Assembly: GCA_905160935.1 (NCBI GenBank)
Contig: CAJHZI010000572.1
Span: 1 to 64,000, forward strand
Origin: Enchytraeus crypticus
Lineage: Eukaryota > Annelida > Clitellata > Enchytraeida > Enchytraeidae
Direction: 5' to 3'
DNA length: 64,000 nucleotides
Position numbers and translations under genes: made by a program. The number at the start of each line of letters is the position of its first letter. Within the stretch, counting starts at the first letter, position 1. The notes beneath the pieces were generated by a model. It was not told the DNA's origin, made no database searches, and was given only the letters and a program-made list of their open reading frames with translations. Positions 13,346 through 26,479 of the stretch are shown piece after piece.

Positions 13346-14035
13346 ACATTGCCATCGCGATGTTGATTAAATCATCTGCATGATGATTTAATCATCACTA
13401 ACGTTTTGCACATTTTATGACATACGGGATATAATCTTTTATTCTTTTTCTGTCAAAATTTGTAAATTTCGAATTTAACTGATAAAAATTAGACCCGAAT
13501 ATAACGATGTTGCTTTCAATCAGATATCTTTCGTTTCAATTAAGGAAGAAATTTAAGTATATATTTTAACCTTTCACAGGTCGTATATTGCAGAAAATGA
13601 GCAAATTACTCTATCGACTAATAGAACCACAGTTTTAAGAAAACTTTATAATGTAGGCTATAGAATGGTTTTAAAATATTTTATTACTATAGACCTAATT
13701 TTCGTAAATTCTGAGTATTTTCTACTTCAGGCAAAGATCTGTAGGTCTGAGACAGAAAAAGTGTATTTACGTCACTATAAATATTGACTCTGTAAGGTCA
13801 TTCATTGTATGACAGTGAGAAGCAGCAACTTATAATTAGCAGAAAAACGCATATGATGCTCACGTGTGGCTAAATTGTTACAACAGACTTAATGCGAGCA
13901 ACAGGACATTGTTGAGAATCCGACCCGGGACTGTCTTCGGCTTGTATTAATTTAGCCTAACTTAACTAAATAATACTGGCTTAGGAAGCCATTGAATTTA
14001 GAAGGTCTGTTGTTGTACCACAAATATCATAACAG
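13346..14035. other. Spacer, duplicate of 56600-57290
   Basis: Non-coding and nearly identical to the region after gene D. No feature of its own recognised. Confidence 0.6.
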
Positions 14036-14039
14036 TCTT

Positions 14040-15503
14040 CTTTTTCAGTGCACTGCAAAGTGGCAGGTTCAAGGTACATATTCAGTACAGGTATAGGCTA
14101 ATAAAGTAACTATTAACCGCTCCAAATCTGTCCACATGCTCTTCTACCCATCCCAATGTCATGAGGATTATATATTAGCTAATAACCTCGTTGTTACTGT
14201 TAATGGAAATGCTCTGTCAAGAGTTAAACTGGTTAAGTTTCTTGGTGTAAATATTGATGATAATTTAACTTTTTGTGAACATATCAAATGTATAACCTCT
14301 AAAATCAATAGCATCTGTAGTATGTTATATAGACGCAGAGAGCTATTGCCTGCAATACGTCGTAAAAATTTATATTTTTCTTTGGTGTTCAGTAGAATTT
14401 CATACGACCTTATAATTTATGGAAATAATTAGGAAAAAGCACTTCATCCTCTAAATGTAGCGAATAATTAAGCCCTTAGGATTCTCCAGGTTCAAGACAG
14501 ACGATATAAAATCAAGCTCCTTTATGAGAACTACAGTGCCTTGCCGATACATCTGTTGTATAAGTCTATGACTGCCAATATGATTTATAAGTGCTGATAT
14601 CACGAAGGATTCATGTCTAAAGTTATAAAATATATGTTTATATCTAATCTTTTAAATAGCGGCTATCAGACTAGGCTTTCGGTATCCAATTATCTTTCTT
14701 TACCTGCGAATCGTTCTAACTTCTCATCTAATGTATTTGAAGGATGCTCAATATATACTGCTATACCTATTGCAATTCGCAACTTAAACTCTTTTAATTC
14801 TTTTAAGGTGTCATACAGACTTTTTCTTATGGAATCTTAGTAATTATTGAATTTCTATTTAAAATCTGATATATATTAGATAATCGTATCATATATTATA
14901 TTTACAATCCTAGTGACATCAACGTAACATATTACTGTTGTCATGTTTTAGACAAAACTTTAGTGTTTCTTCGATTACCTTCTTTTTTTGTTTACTGCTG
15001 TGGTCAGCTCGATAGGGTACTTCAGTACCCCCTCTGATGGCCGTGGTGAGCAAATTTTAGTTTCTGTTTGATGCTACATATGATGATTCTCAATTTTGTC
15101 TGCTGATTTATCTATTTTCACAATTATTTGTCGGTGTTTAATGAATTTCTAAATAAACATATGTACTACTACTATATTCATACTAAAAGTCTGTTTTCTC
15201 GCTCCATAAGAGCACTCCTTAGATCAACAAGTTAATCCCTTCACCAATTCTATGCTTTTCCATACCTTATGTAGCCTATAGCTTGGGAAAAAAGGCTTCT
15301 GAGGTGGTTTCCCGTTGCCTTCCTCAGTTAGGTAGATTAATTTAATCCTGGGGGAAAATATTTCATGGTGAGGTGGGTCCCCTCTTGCCATCCTCAGCTC
15401 CGGGCCTTTAGTCGCCTGTTACGTGCACGCTGCAGATTGTTTGCGGTTGCCCCATTCTGCAGTGGTTCAACCACACCCGAGTACAACACGGGGAATATCG
15501 ACA
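14040..15503 (-). mobile_element. SINE family 1 copy, split by a LINE
   Basis: The tail-side 50 bases (about 14040-14090) and the remaining 330 bases (about 15172-15503) are the two halves of one SINE family 1 copy. The uninterrupted paralogue at 57295-57656 shows the join exactly at the TATTCA target, which is repeated on both sides of the inserted LINE. Confidence 0.85.
14091..15171 (+). mobile_element. LINE 3' fragment (jockey-like RT) nested in SINE
   Basis: Frame 14136-14432 shows VNGNALSRVKLVKFLGVNID and ITSKINSICSMLYRRRELLP, the thumb region of a jockey-superfamily RT. Frame 14613-14840 shows TRLSVSNYLSLPANRSNF and IAIRNLNSFNSFK, the C terminus. A 3' UTR and a (CTA)n tail follow at about 15163-15172. 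It is 5' truncated, as usual for target-primed insertion. Because the SINE at 57295 is empty, insertion postdates the segmental duplication. Confidence 0.82.
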
Positions 15504-15947
15504 GTAGGCCTGCATAAATGTTATTCTTGGTTTTATATAGCAGATATTAAAAAATTTGTGTCGGTCTTTTATTCAGTTTCCTTCGAACAGCAGCCTCAAT
15601 TTCACTACGTCAGTCAAAGGTTTTAGTTTAACTTCTCATACTGAAGGCAGCTTACTGCAGTTGAGTCGCGCTATATAGCAGCATATAGACTGTAATCAAA
15701 TATCTAGGCTAATTTAATTTTCCTCATTTTTTTCTCATTAATCAACAACAAAATAAAATTTTCATGCGTTCTCAACTTTATGAGCTCCATGAATGCGACA
15801 GTTATTACATGAACACTGCATTTAACATATCACGTCAGCATTCCCATAGTCCTACGGGAATTTTCATTTTACCCCACTCATATTCGCAAAAAAAAGAATT
15901 TTTCCGTTATTATAGATATTCAATCAAGAAATTTCTAAAAAATTTAA
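15504..15947. other. Spacer, duplicated in the D-E interval
   Basis: 15504-15625 matches 57657-57785 and 15626-15947 matches 60730-61050. The two parts are contiguous here but separated by about 2.9 kb in the D-E interval. No coding feature. Confidence 0.6.
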
Positions 15948-16110
15948 ATGAATGAAATAGTCTCAAATAGGGGATTAACTAGTGATATGATGTAGGACAG
16001 AGAGGATTTGAGACAGTCTATTCGTATCCCGACCCTAGTTAAACTGGGATTCAAGGGAAGTTGATGATGATAATGTTGATGTTGATGATGATGATGATGA
16101 TGATGAAAGA
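15948..16110 (+). mobile_element. SINE family 3 copy with (GAT)n tail
   Basis: An approximately 130-bp repeat with the conserved block TCAAATAGGGGATT...GACAGAGAGGATTTGAGA and CTATTCGTATCCCGACCCT (B-box-like), ending in (GAT)n. Other copies: 24960-25093, 61050-61183, and a partial one at about 60335-60400. Confidence 0.65.
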
Positions 16111-17569
16111 TATTCAATGGAATTTTCCAAATATCTAAGAGAATTGGTCGCTGGTCAAATCCTGCAAATTTCAAGAATATTGGTCAGTTCGTTGCGACTA
16201 TATTAAGAAGGTGTTATTGGTAATAAGAAACAATGTGCAAACATGATACATATATGCACACAGGTCTATATAAACACATATACACATACATGTACTGCAT
16301 CTGTATACATGCATAATTGTATGTGTATTTGTGAGTATGTAATAATGGATATACATGCGCATGTTATACATAAACTTCCATTGAACGTCGCTGCATTCTC
16401 TTACACACATTCCAGTACTTTATGCAGCTCATATATATCTAAAAGTAGTAAACTTGCTAGTGCCAGTAAACGGATGTTGAGAAATTTTAAAATTAGGTTG
16501 AGTTGAAAATTTTTGGCTGGATTATGTAATAAACTAGCCAATATACTATGGTGTCATGCAAGTCGCTCTCTTTGAAAATTTTGGATAACATTGCTTTGTT
16601 CGAAATAAATGTATGTGTGGAAACATTATATTGTCTGCAGTCGGATTTGAATCTGAGAGGATACAACAGGATTGAATTGTAATTACACATTACTTACATC
16701 CTTCTAATGCTCTTTTAATGTAAGATTCATTGTAAGTAAGATTATATTGATGTATGTAAAATTGGAAGTATTTGAGATTCTCTCTCTCTCTTAGTGCACC
16801 GCCTACTGGCAGGTCCATACTACTAGCCGGTTATAAACATATAAATATTGAATTTCTGGAAGTTTCTATGAATGAACAGTTGTCTGATATTGATAAACTG
16901 CGTAGTAATCTCCTTGTCAATCATAAAATTTGGCAGACAATCAATGATCAAACCTTAAGTAATAGTAATCTATTTAGCGCATGTATATCACAAGGTGATT
17001 TGCACTAAATGATATCTATTCAATATCGACATCGGAATTTTGATCAATTGCTATTGAATTTGAGTGCACGTCAGACTCTAAAATTACGATAAATTCCGGA
17101 CTACTAGGCCTAATGGAAAAAGCTTGCAAACTTTTAAATTCATCTCTAAATCTCGTAAATGCAAAATAGAGTTATAATCAGATAACGCAATGTTGTACAT
17201 GTACCTTTGTATTACAGAAATGCGTCTCCCCTCTTTTCAAATGCAATACATCAATACAGTTAAATACGTTCAAGTATTACTTCACAAATAAATAACATTA
17301 GCAACAGTTCCCACTTTCATCTAAACATCTTAAGAAGCGTTGTCCTATTTTGCTGTGAATTCTATAAACAAACTAATTCCTTAGCAACCATAGAAGAACT
17401 TGACTAAGCAAACCCTATAATGGAAGCAATTTTAATTTTAATCTCAGGATACAGTTGGCCTAGCCAATCAATATCCGAAAGCCATATATAATGACACCGC
17501 GGAGAGTGGAAGCGATCACTCGATCTCTTACAGTAGATCACTTCAATAAAGACAGACCATATACACAGG
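16111..17569. promoter_or_regulatory. Upstream region of kringle gene B
   Basis: Non-coding and nearly identical to 61183-62668 upstream of gene E. A TATATAA box lies at 17485-17491, about 80 bases before the ATG, followed by CTTCAATAAAGACAGACC, shared with the other copies. It differs from the A/D upstream region, so two promoter classes exist. The box is a consensus match only. Confidence 0.55.
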
Positions 17570-20521
17570 ATGACAATATTTGCGCTGCTTGCATTTGCTA
17601 TCTATTCAATTTTCCAAGGTTCTCCTCTTAAACGTAGTATTAAATTTTTAAAAATTAAATTTACATTTTTCACGTAAACTGTTAGCATATAGGCCGATAG
17701 CGATTATTTAATTCGAGGGGGAAAGATGAGAAATTCAGATGAGTGCAATGGAAAAAGACACCTAGCTTTAATTACTAACGGACAATTTAAAGCAACTAGC
17801 GTTTAAAGTCGATGACTTTTAGCGTCGTTCAGCCTTTAGAGCTGATCAGAAGTGAAACTGAATTTGAACCCAGTACCAGCTGATCCGCAGTCCGAAGGCT
17901 AACCGAAGAGTCAATGGATTCCTATTTGATATCGCACATTGAGTTGATTACCCTCAATTAATAATTAATACAATTAATAGTTAGTAAAATATCTAATTAA
18001 GAAGCTCAATGTTGTATTACATGCACTGCGTAGTTGCCGGTACATCAGGTCCAACGCTTTGTAAGAATACGATAAACGGTCAGGAGTATCAGGGAACAGT
18101 AAATGTCACTATCAACGGTATTACTTGTCAAGCCTGGGACAGCGATTATCCTACTCTTCTGCTAATGGTTCCCTGGCTTGGATTCTACTATCCGGATGGA
18201 GATGAAAAGAAAGCAAAGAATTACTGCAGGAATCCGGACAATACTTCCGGAGGACCATATTGCTTCACTATGGATCCAAAAGTCAAATTGGAATTCTGTA
18301 ACATATCTTTGTGCAGTAAGTTATATGAAAGTTGATATCTGTCACGTTGATTTTAGTTAATTATAAAAAATTAAAATCTAAGCAAAATAAATAAGAATGC
18401 AAAACACGTGTGCTATGTATGTATATTTAAGCATGTAACGTGTGTCTTAATTTTTAATCATTCTTACGCCATTGTATAAATTTTTATCGAAAACCTAAAC
18501 CGAATACTTAGCCAAAATAAATCTTTCAATTATACTTATAATATGAATATTTACGAAATATCCGTATTTATGGTAAATGAAGAGTAATTAATCTTCAAGG
18601 GTTATGCAGCACCTCTATTACATCTGCTAAACATTCTTAATTCTTGCCATATTAAACAATTGGTTTAATTTCCTAGAACTTTCACAAATATAGTTTTAAA
18701 ATTGGTTTACAGAGATTTTTGAACTTTAAATTGGCTGATGATATGCTTATAATATGCATCATCGGAAAATATCATGCAAATTTGATATTCAGTTCTCATT
18801 GAATAGGAATCCGGATGGTAAACCTGGAGGACCTTGGTGCTACACTACCAATCCCTACATACCCTGGCAATACTGTGACATCCGGTTCTGCTCGAGTAAT
18901 GATTTTAACAAGTTCTTTTAAAATGCACAAATTTTTACGAAAGACTTATTTTGTCTAAATTTTACGATCCCATATGACTTGGTTTTTATTAAAGGTGTTT
19001 GTCAATTTTTAAGTTATATTTTATGTCGCATTGCATTTTTGTGTGAAACATGTCTGTGATAATATTGATTCCTAATTTTAATGAACTGCTTCCACATAAA
19101 AGATGAAAAAATCGACGTATTTTTGTATTAATCAATTTAAGTCGATTTCTTACAATTTTCCAGTTTTAAATGCTGCAGCAATGATTAGTATTGAGATGAA
19201 ATTTCAGTTGAGCGCAAATGAAACAGATGGACAACCAATCCTGGGCTGGCTTATCTGTTTACTACAATGCGTTCTCATATTACAACAATGCGTCCTCATC
19301 AGAAGTAATACGCAAGTAATACGCATAATACGATCTATTGGATAGATGTATTTCAACTGCACACATCACAACATATATAAGACATTTTCCATTTAATCCT
19401 ATCAGGTGACATTGGAAGAACAACATGCAAGGACTCTGACACTGGCATAGAATATTATGGAAAGGTAAGCTGGACCAAACAGTTGATCCCATGTCAAGCC
19501 TGGGGCAGCCAGTCTCCTCATCCTCACACTATGACCGTCAGCAATGGCTATCAGTTCATGGATGGAGACGAGTACGATGCCAAGAACTACTGCAGGAATC
19601 CCGATGGTAAACCTGGAGGACCTTGGTGCTACACCACTAATCCCTATATACCCTGGCAATACTGTGACATCCGGTTCTGCTCGTGTAAATATTTTAACAA
19701 ATTCTTTTAAAATTTACTGATTTTTATGAAACATTTATTTTTGTCTAAATTTTACGATCCCATATGACTTGGTTTTTATTAAAGGTGTTTGAGTATTTTT
19801 AATTAATTTGTTCAATCTACTTTTAAGCCCAAAATACAGCTAAAGTTATATTTTATGTCGCATTGCATTTTTGTATGAAACATGTCTGTGATAATATTGA
19901 TCCATAACTTTACTGAACTGCTTCCATATATAAGATTAAAAAATCGCCGTATTTTTGTAATAATAAATTTAAATCGATGTCTTAAGAGTTTCCAGGTTTA
20001 AGTGCTACAGCAATGATCAGCTCTGAGATGAAATTTCATTTGAGCGCCAATGAAACAGATGGACAACCAGCGCTGTGCTGGCTCATCTGGGTACTACAAT
20101 GCGTTCTCATCTCACATCATCTCACACTAGATTAAAAGCTAATGGCTAAGACATAGTTTACATTTTGTTGCTCAATCCATGGCCGGTCAAAGACGGAGTG
20201 ATCATTGTAGCTGAAACCTATTATCTGTTATCGTCTGTTTCGATAGCTAACAGAGGCGATGATGTTGTGCCAAGACCTGGAAGTCTGTCTCGCTGGATGA
20301 CGTCATCGCTTCCTGTAGCAGCGCCGAGCAGAGTCCTGGAGATGATTCACGGGATAGCCTGTGCCCGGAAGTGCCTCGCTAAGCATTCCTGTGTTGCATT
20401 CGCTCTACCTGCGTTCAGTGGCTCCACCATCTTATCCGGGCAAGGAACCAACTGCAAGCTGTACGACGTATCGTATGGTTCTACCGTCCGCGATGACAAC
20501 TATGTCACCTATGTGATTTAG
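17570..20521 (+). CDS. Kringle-PAN secreted protein, copy B
   Basis: Exons by splice consensus: 17570-17618 (signal peptide MTIFALLAFAIYSIFQ), 18034-18315 (kringle 1), 19406-19684 (kringle 2) and 20247-20521 (PAN). All introns are phase 1; total 885 nt, 294 residues. The architecture equals copy A. In kringle 1 the tryptophan before the fifth cysteine is leucine (KVKLEFC, against KVKWEFC in A), which is unusual for a structural position. Kringle 2 is intact (GGPWCYTTNPYIPWQYC). The donor after exon 1 is GTTCTC, weaker than the GTAATA of copy A. The intron between the kringles holds a partial duplicate of kringle 2 at 18806-18896. Confidence 0.82.
18806..18896 (+). pseudogene. Partial kringle exon in gene B intron
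   Basis: The last 90 bases of a kringle 2 exon (RNPDGKPGGPWCYTTNPYIP through the FCS end) plus its downstream intron, lacking the 5' part and an acceptor. It matches 19594-19684, so it arose by local tandem duplication inside gene B. It is probably skipped in splicing. Confidence 0.8.
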
Positions 20522-20640
20522 ATAACATCGCTTATTTGATCTAGATAACATCGCACATGCGATCTAGACAACGTTACCCTAGTGATCTAGACAACATCGC
20601 TCCTGTGATCTAGACAAAACGTCATTGTAGCGATGTAGAT
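20512..20640. repeat. Minisatellite after gene B
   Basis: About five degenerate units of the GATCTAGACAACATCGC type beginning at the stop codon of gene B. Confidence 0.8.
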
Positions 20641-22050
20641 TTCATCATATACGTGATACAACCATCATCGCTTACGTTTTACAAAATTTATGATGCACGG
20701 GATATATATTCATTTAAAATACTTCAATATCATCTTCATCTTCTATGTCATGTACGTGATACTTCCATCGTCAACTTTCATTGAACTTTGTTACACACTG
20801 GAAACATTCCTCTATTTATCATCCAGCCCAATTACTAATTTAAAATTAGACTTATGAAAATTAGAAAAAATCGGATTGTTGCTAATAGATGGCTTCTAAT
20901 GCCCGGGTGTGTTTGAGACTACTATCGTTTTCTTGATCTTTGATATATATAACAAAATTGTGAGACTTTTTCAACTAGAAGGATGCAATAACATTCTTTG
21001 TATAACAAAATTACATTAAGTTCCTTAATATGACTGACTGCAGTCTCAATATTGACAACAACAGCATTTATTTGAAATATTCTTTAAGTGATTGTCACTC
21101 TAGCTGATACTGATGCCAAAGGTTTCAGAGCCATTTTAATATCAGCGTGTTCGCGTTAATTTCTTAACTTAAACTAAAATTAAAACAGTCAAGACTAGTT
21201 TTTATATTTACAAAAGAAGTTATTAGTATAAATTTAACAACATTTAAGTTACTAATTGAGTTTGCCTGTTACCATAAGTTTTGTTATTTCGACGATATGG
21301 ATGTCTGTATATCTTGGAATCTTTCTGTGTTCTTAAATGGAAGCTCCAAGATGCATATTCTCATTTACAGTTTGCTTTCCCGCTCCATCCATAAGCTGCA
21401 AGCTGATAATAAGTTCCTCACAAACACTATGCCGTTATCCTCACTTGAATGTAACCAACAATTGGTAGTTTCCCTTTGTCTTCTTCAGTTTTTGCTTACA
21501 ACACGTACAGATAATGGTTAGTCCATTCTTTCGTGGCCCGGACACTATACAATAGGAAATATATAATTATAGAATCTGACAGATGTCTTGCAGACTCTTC
21601 CTGAGTCTTCATCACCTAGCATGAAAATGTATTTCATAAAACAGCTGATGTTTCACGTTTGAAAATTAAACTAGCACTTCAAACAGTATAATGCAGGTTT
21701 GTTTTTGCGGTTTAAATTATAGGCTATACAAGTGATTGAAGTTGAAATAAGAAAATATTTTCTGCAAAATACATGTCAAGGTTTTGTGTGCTACCAACAT
21801 ATAAAGGTACTGAGCTGGCAATCATGCAATGGTAAAATAAGATGCACATATGTCCAAATTGCAACAATTGTATTTACATTTGTTAGGCTTACCTGTAGTT
21901 CTTTTTGTGAGAGTTTCATTCCGACCTACGAAATGTTTTACTTTTTTAATATTTCAGTCTGGTTTTTCGTTTCAGTTAAAAAGGAATTTCTACTATCCTG
22001 ATGCGAGCAAGCCTTCGCATCCTCTCAGTAGATATCTTCCTGGATGTCTG
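20641..22050. other. Spacer, duplicate of 8371-9830
   Basis: Non-coding DNA matching the spacer after gene A. The short open frames have no recognisable domain. Confidence 0.6.
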
Positions 22051-22960
22051 CTAATTTTCTTTGGGACATCTCGGCAACTTTCAAAACTGAACGAGGTGCC
22101 TCTACCTCTCTCTTCAGCTATAGAAATTGCACCAATTTCTTCTGTGAAGAATCTTGGTGTTGTCATTGACCATCACCTTTTATTCCACGATTGCATCACC
22201 AAAACATCACAGGCATGTTTCTTCTAAATTCGCGATCTTCGTCGATAAAGAACATATCTTTCACTTGAGTCTGTCTGATCTCAAGTCTGGTATAAAGTAT
22301 GTCTATGAGCACTAGAGTATGGTACAGAGCACTAAGATTAGTGCTGCTCTTGTGCAATACAAAATGAACTACTGCAACTCCCTAATTCTAATTCTTCCCA
22401 GTTGCGAGAGTAATAGGTTGTAGTTTATTCAGAATTCCCTTGCATTTGCGTCTCTTGTAGCTCCAAATACTCTCAAGTTACTTCAATCTTCCAGTCCTTA
22501 CACAGGCTCAGAGTTAGTCTCTTTAATATACAAGTTCATCACTTCACCTGGTAATGGCTACATGTCACACTTACTACACGAGAGGCAGCCTACCTCCAGG
22601 CAGTCGTCTACCAGGTCCTTTAAGGTAGCTACTCTAGAGATACCGAGCATTCCTTCTCGCAACAAGCTCTCTAGGCGCTCCTTACATCTGGAATTCTCTT
22701 CCTTCCACTCAGCGAACACTTTCAACTACCCCTGATCAACATTTCCTACTTTGCGAACAGCTTCACAGGTTAAATGCTTTTCAAATGCTTCGCGGTTAAA
22801 TGTTTCGCGGTTAAATGCTTTTCTCTTCGATCCTTCCTATCCACCTAATGTCCATGAACTGAGACCATCACGCAAACCTCCATTCCGCTAATACCTTCCT
22901 TTGACTGTTTATCTGGATTTGGGCTCGTAGCGTTTATGGACCATTCACATGTTGCTAGCA
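22051..22960 (+). mobile_element. LINE RT remnant, duplicate of 9826-10690
   Basis: Shows FGTSRQLSKLNEV..SSVKNLGVVIDHHLLFHD near 22055-22200 and decayed downstream RT sequence, with small indels relative to the first copy. Confidence 0.65.
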
Positions 22961-24259
22961 GTTTTCATTTGATTCCATAGTGCTCGCTGTTGTCATGGGC
23001 AACAATGGCACTCTAATCGTGTTGTTACGGAACTTTCTTAGACTTGTCGGATTCGTTCCTAGGTATTGCCATTGAACTTAGAACGTCCGTTGTTGTTCCG
23101 CATCACGTATTCAGACAGAACGTCAGAAATTAGAATGCGTAACCTTATGCTTCTTGGTCAACTCGTTATCAAATCAGCAATATGCCTTCATAAATATTAA
23201 TCTTGGCTTTATATCGCAGATTTATTTATTTAAATTTCAACTTGTTCAATAAAATATTACAATCGTAAAAGTAGCTTAATAAGTAAATTCTCTACTAATT
23301 GTTCCAGATTAGTCAATTTAATGGATAAAACTTTCATGGAGATAGCAAAGACAAGTAGCTGGTAAATCATCAGTTGTATAAGACAATGATAATGAACAGT
23401 CTAATGTATGTTGAATGTATAAGGTTGAACGTATAGTGTTGTATAATGCATAAATTTATAAGTATAGTTATTATATATTTGTATCTACATGTAGTGCTCT
23501 CCCCGTCAATGGCTTGCTTTTTGAAAAAGAAACTGGCATTAAGCATGACTTTAGCTATACCTGCCTCAGGTTTCTAAATAATATTTGATCCGAAAAACGC
23601 TTCACTGCATCAATTATATTTATTGATTCTTTTATTTACAACAGTTGAAAAGAAAGATAAATCTTACAGAGTGTCCAAATATCCTTCGATTGCGGCATGC
23701 CCAGAAAGGCTTTGTAACATGATTCATAACAGCATTCAACTGTTCTTTGTTAGCGGCACCAGGAACTGACCGCTGAAAGTCAATATAATTAATATCCAAT
23801 GCTAATAGCAGAAGTTTATCTAGATCAGAGGTGTGCAAACTACGACCCTCCGGCCGAATGCGACCGGCCAGAATATAGGCCTTTTATGCGACCCGTGTGC
23901 AACTGTGCATGTTGTGTATTTGTCACATTTTTCTTCTTTCCACCTGGTAAGCTTTTGCTACTGCTTGGATGCAAGAACATTCACGTGCTGGAGTTTTCGT
24001 GTATGAAAGTAATCAAATCTATGAACAGATGGATGCTTATTGACTCTACTTTAAATGTAGTCAAAGGAATAACAACCAGTAAAATTGTTTCACAGTTCAA
24101 GAACATTATCTGATATTGTGAATCGTAAGTTAGTTTTCATTAGGCCTAGCTATACTTTACTAATGTTGTCAGCGTATCTGTACAATACTTATCTTCGCAA
24201 TCAACAGCTGTAGTGAAAAACAACAATAAAATGTGATTTAACTAATCAAGAATAGAAAA
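22961..24259. other. Spacer without SINE insertion
   Basis: Matches 10720-11283 and 11663-12790 but lacks the SINE at 11295, giving the empty site. The hAT-like end is repeated at 23825-23905. No gene seen. Confidence 0.55.
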
Positions 24260-24590
24260 ATCGGAATTCATCATCATCAGTTCATCAGTTCCTTACGTTC
24301 TGTACAGAACATAGGGCGACAACATTTCTCCATTCATATCTATCATCAGCAATCTTCACAGCGTCTTCCCATGAAATGTTTAATGTTCTCAAATCCTTGT
24401 TGATCGTATTTAGCCAAGTACTTCTAGGTCTTCCTCGTTTCCTTTTTCCTTCAGTTAACTGCAGTCTTTGCGTATTTATTCTCAGACATTCTCAGTAAAT
24501 GACCTAAAAACCTCAACCTTCTCTCAGAAACTATTTCATCTAAAAACACTCCTTTCGAGTACTGTTTCATTTTTGATGTGATCATAAAAA
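24260..24590 (-). mobile_element. LINE 3' end (RTE/BovB-type C terminus)
   Basis: Read on the minus strand, 24270-24460 encodes KRGRPRSTWLNTI..DLRTLN and WEDAVKIADDRYEWR, the characteristic last residues of endonuclease/RT LINE proteins of the RTE/craniata type (GRPR.TW...WE.A..DR..WR). The frame is short and 5' truncated. Confidence 0.7.
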
Positions 24591-24949
24591 TCATAATTAT
24601 TTTTACAAAATTGGTAAATGGTTCAGTTTAGATCATATTCCAAAATGCTATTGGAATGAACAAAGTGTCACATACTTCGTTATTTTCGTTAATAGACTCT
24701 AGTTTCAAGTCAGCACTGTAGACAACACACACACACGCGCGCGCGCACACACACACACACACATATATACATAATATTATATATGTATGTATATATTTAC
24801 ATATCTCCCGTGTAGTGTCCGGGTTGTTTGAAGAATTGACCAGACCAACCGGTGACTGCACGTATCGTAGAAGGCGACTTAAGCACTAAGATCCATACCA
24901 ACGTCAGAATTTGCATACGATTGATGAGCGCCTAGGCTCCAGAAATTGC
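24591..24949. other. Spacer with (CA)n/(CG)n run
   Basis: Non-coding. A (CA)n(CG)n(CA)n run at 24725-24765 is followed by TATG repeats. It partly matches 12790-12890. Confidence 0.6.
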
Positions 24950-25093
24950 TACAAAAATATAAACGAATGGAAAAGTTTCAAATAGGGGATTGGCTGGTGG
25001 TGTGGTGTGGGACAGAGAGGATTTGAGAGAGTCTATTCGTATCCCGACCCTGGTTTAACTGGGATTCAAAGGATGATGATGATGATGATGATA
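24950..25093 (+). mobile_element. SINE family 3 copy with (GAT)n tail
   Basis: Same block as 15948-16110 (AAATAGGGGATTGG, GACAGAGAGGATTTGAGA, TATTCGTATCCCGACCCTGG) with a (GAT)n tail at 25073-25093. Confidence 0.65.
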
Positions 25094-25168
25094 TACAGTA
25101 TATACATAAATGTAGAGGCATACTGATGCATATGTATAATGAATATAATATATATATATATATAAATT

Positions 25169-25218
<50 letters not shown>
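25094..25218. repeat. (TA)n microsatellite
   Basis: TA run between two SINE copies. Open frames here are spurious. Confidence 0.95.
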
Positions 25219-25221
<3 letters not shown>

Positions 25222-25234
25222 TATCAAGTTATTG

Positions 25235-25440
25235 AATGTCTCAATAGCGCAATGGTTAACGTCATGAACTTTTAAATGACAGATCATGAGGTGAATGGAA
25301 CCCTCGTAGGTTCGATTCCAAGCCGCGTTGATCTGATAGTAAAATCTCGGACATTCACTGGACTGGTTAAACGGAAAATGGACTAAATTGCCTTACGGAA
25401 TTAACATCTGGTGTTAAAAAATGATAGATATCGAAATGAT
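25235..25440 (+). mobile_element. SINE family 2, tRNA-derived
   Basis: The tRNA-like head has an A box (TAGCGCAATGGTTAACG) and a perfect B box (GGTTCGATTCC) at 25309-25319, followed by a tRNA-unrelated body. The spacing of the boxes (about 65 nt) fits a tRNA head, but it does not fold as a complete tRNA gene. A fragment of the same family is at 13037-13100. Confidence 0.75.
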
Positions 25441-25469
25441 TTATCACATCACTATAATGCCTGTTTACA

Positions 25470-25587
25470 TTATATAATTATATATATAATGTATATATAT
25501 ATATATATATGTGCATTTATAGATATATATATATATATAATATATATATACATGTATAATGTATACAAATATAATCATATATGTACA

Positions 25588-25629
<42 letters not shown>
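25470..25629. repeat. (TA)n microsatellite
   Basis: TA-rich runs in two blocks. Spurious open frames on both strands. Confidence 0.95.
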
Positions 25630-25632
<3 letters not shown>

Positions 25633-26456
25633 CAGGTGGTATTCTACCTCAGCAAGGCTAACCACACCCGAAACAGACGCTAAATCTCTACATGTGCTAA
25701 TTCAATGGATTTTGCGGCTGATCTCGTAATTAAACTACACTAGTCTAAAGACCCCGACCTTTTTCGGATTAACTGACAGACTACTGTATTTAATATTTAA
25801 TTATTTCAATTTAAACTAAAACGCGAATTTAATACAGCAAGAAAATAAAGAAATATCCAAATATATAACATCAACGAAAAGTTAAGTAAGTTTAAATTGA
25901 CTGTCCTTATGATGAATCCGAAATATTCACATACACGTTTAACTCGTAACACTAAAACGACTTTACATAATATAAAATAAACGAAAACACGATACCTAGC
26001 TCTATCTAATTAACGCTTCAAAACATAAGTTTCACTATGGAAATACTAACTGATTACTTCCTCAATAACTGCGTTAGTTTACTTTAATCGTACTTCGGGA
26101 ACTCTTTCCTTTGATCAACTATTGATCAACTGTTGATCAACTCTTGGATATCACCTAAGGATTATCCAACACTGTTCTATAACAGTCTAATTCTTTCGAT
26201 CCTTCTAAACCTCTATCCAAACTAACACGTGGAATCTCCTCTACCACTTCCTCTCGTGATCTTCACCTTCCTCTTCTCTAAACAAAACCCTTTTGCTCCG
26301 CCCACTCTCGTGACGTCATAAGCTTAACTAACCTCTAAACTCCCTGATAATAAAAATACTAAAATCAGTCAAAATATATAATATTATATAACTCCCTATA
26401 CATAAATAATATAAGTAATCTTACTATATAAAATATCAGGGCATAATTCCCTGACA
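25630..26456. mobile_element. Probable solo LTR, 827 bp
   Basis: Starts TGTCAGG and ends CCTGACA, a 7-bp terminal inverted repeat with the canonical TG...CA ends. It contains a TATA-like ACTATATAAAAT shortly before its 3' end. No coding sequence. Flanks are TA repeats, so a target duplication cannot be judged. A small DNA transposon is the alternative. Confidence 0.45.
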
Positions 26457-26479
26457 ATATATATAATAATAATAATAAT

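Noticed and set aside
25235-25319. Functional tRNA gene
   Set aside because: A and B boxes are present but the arms do not pair as a tRNA and a SINE body follows.
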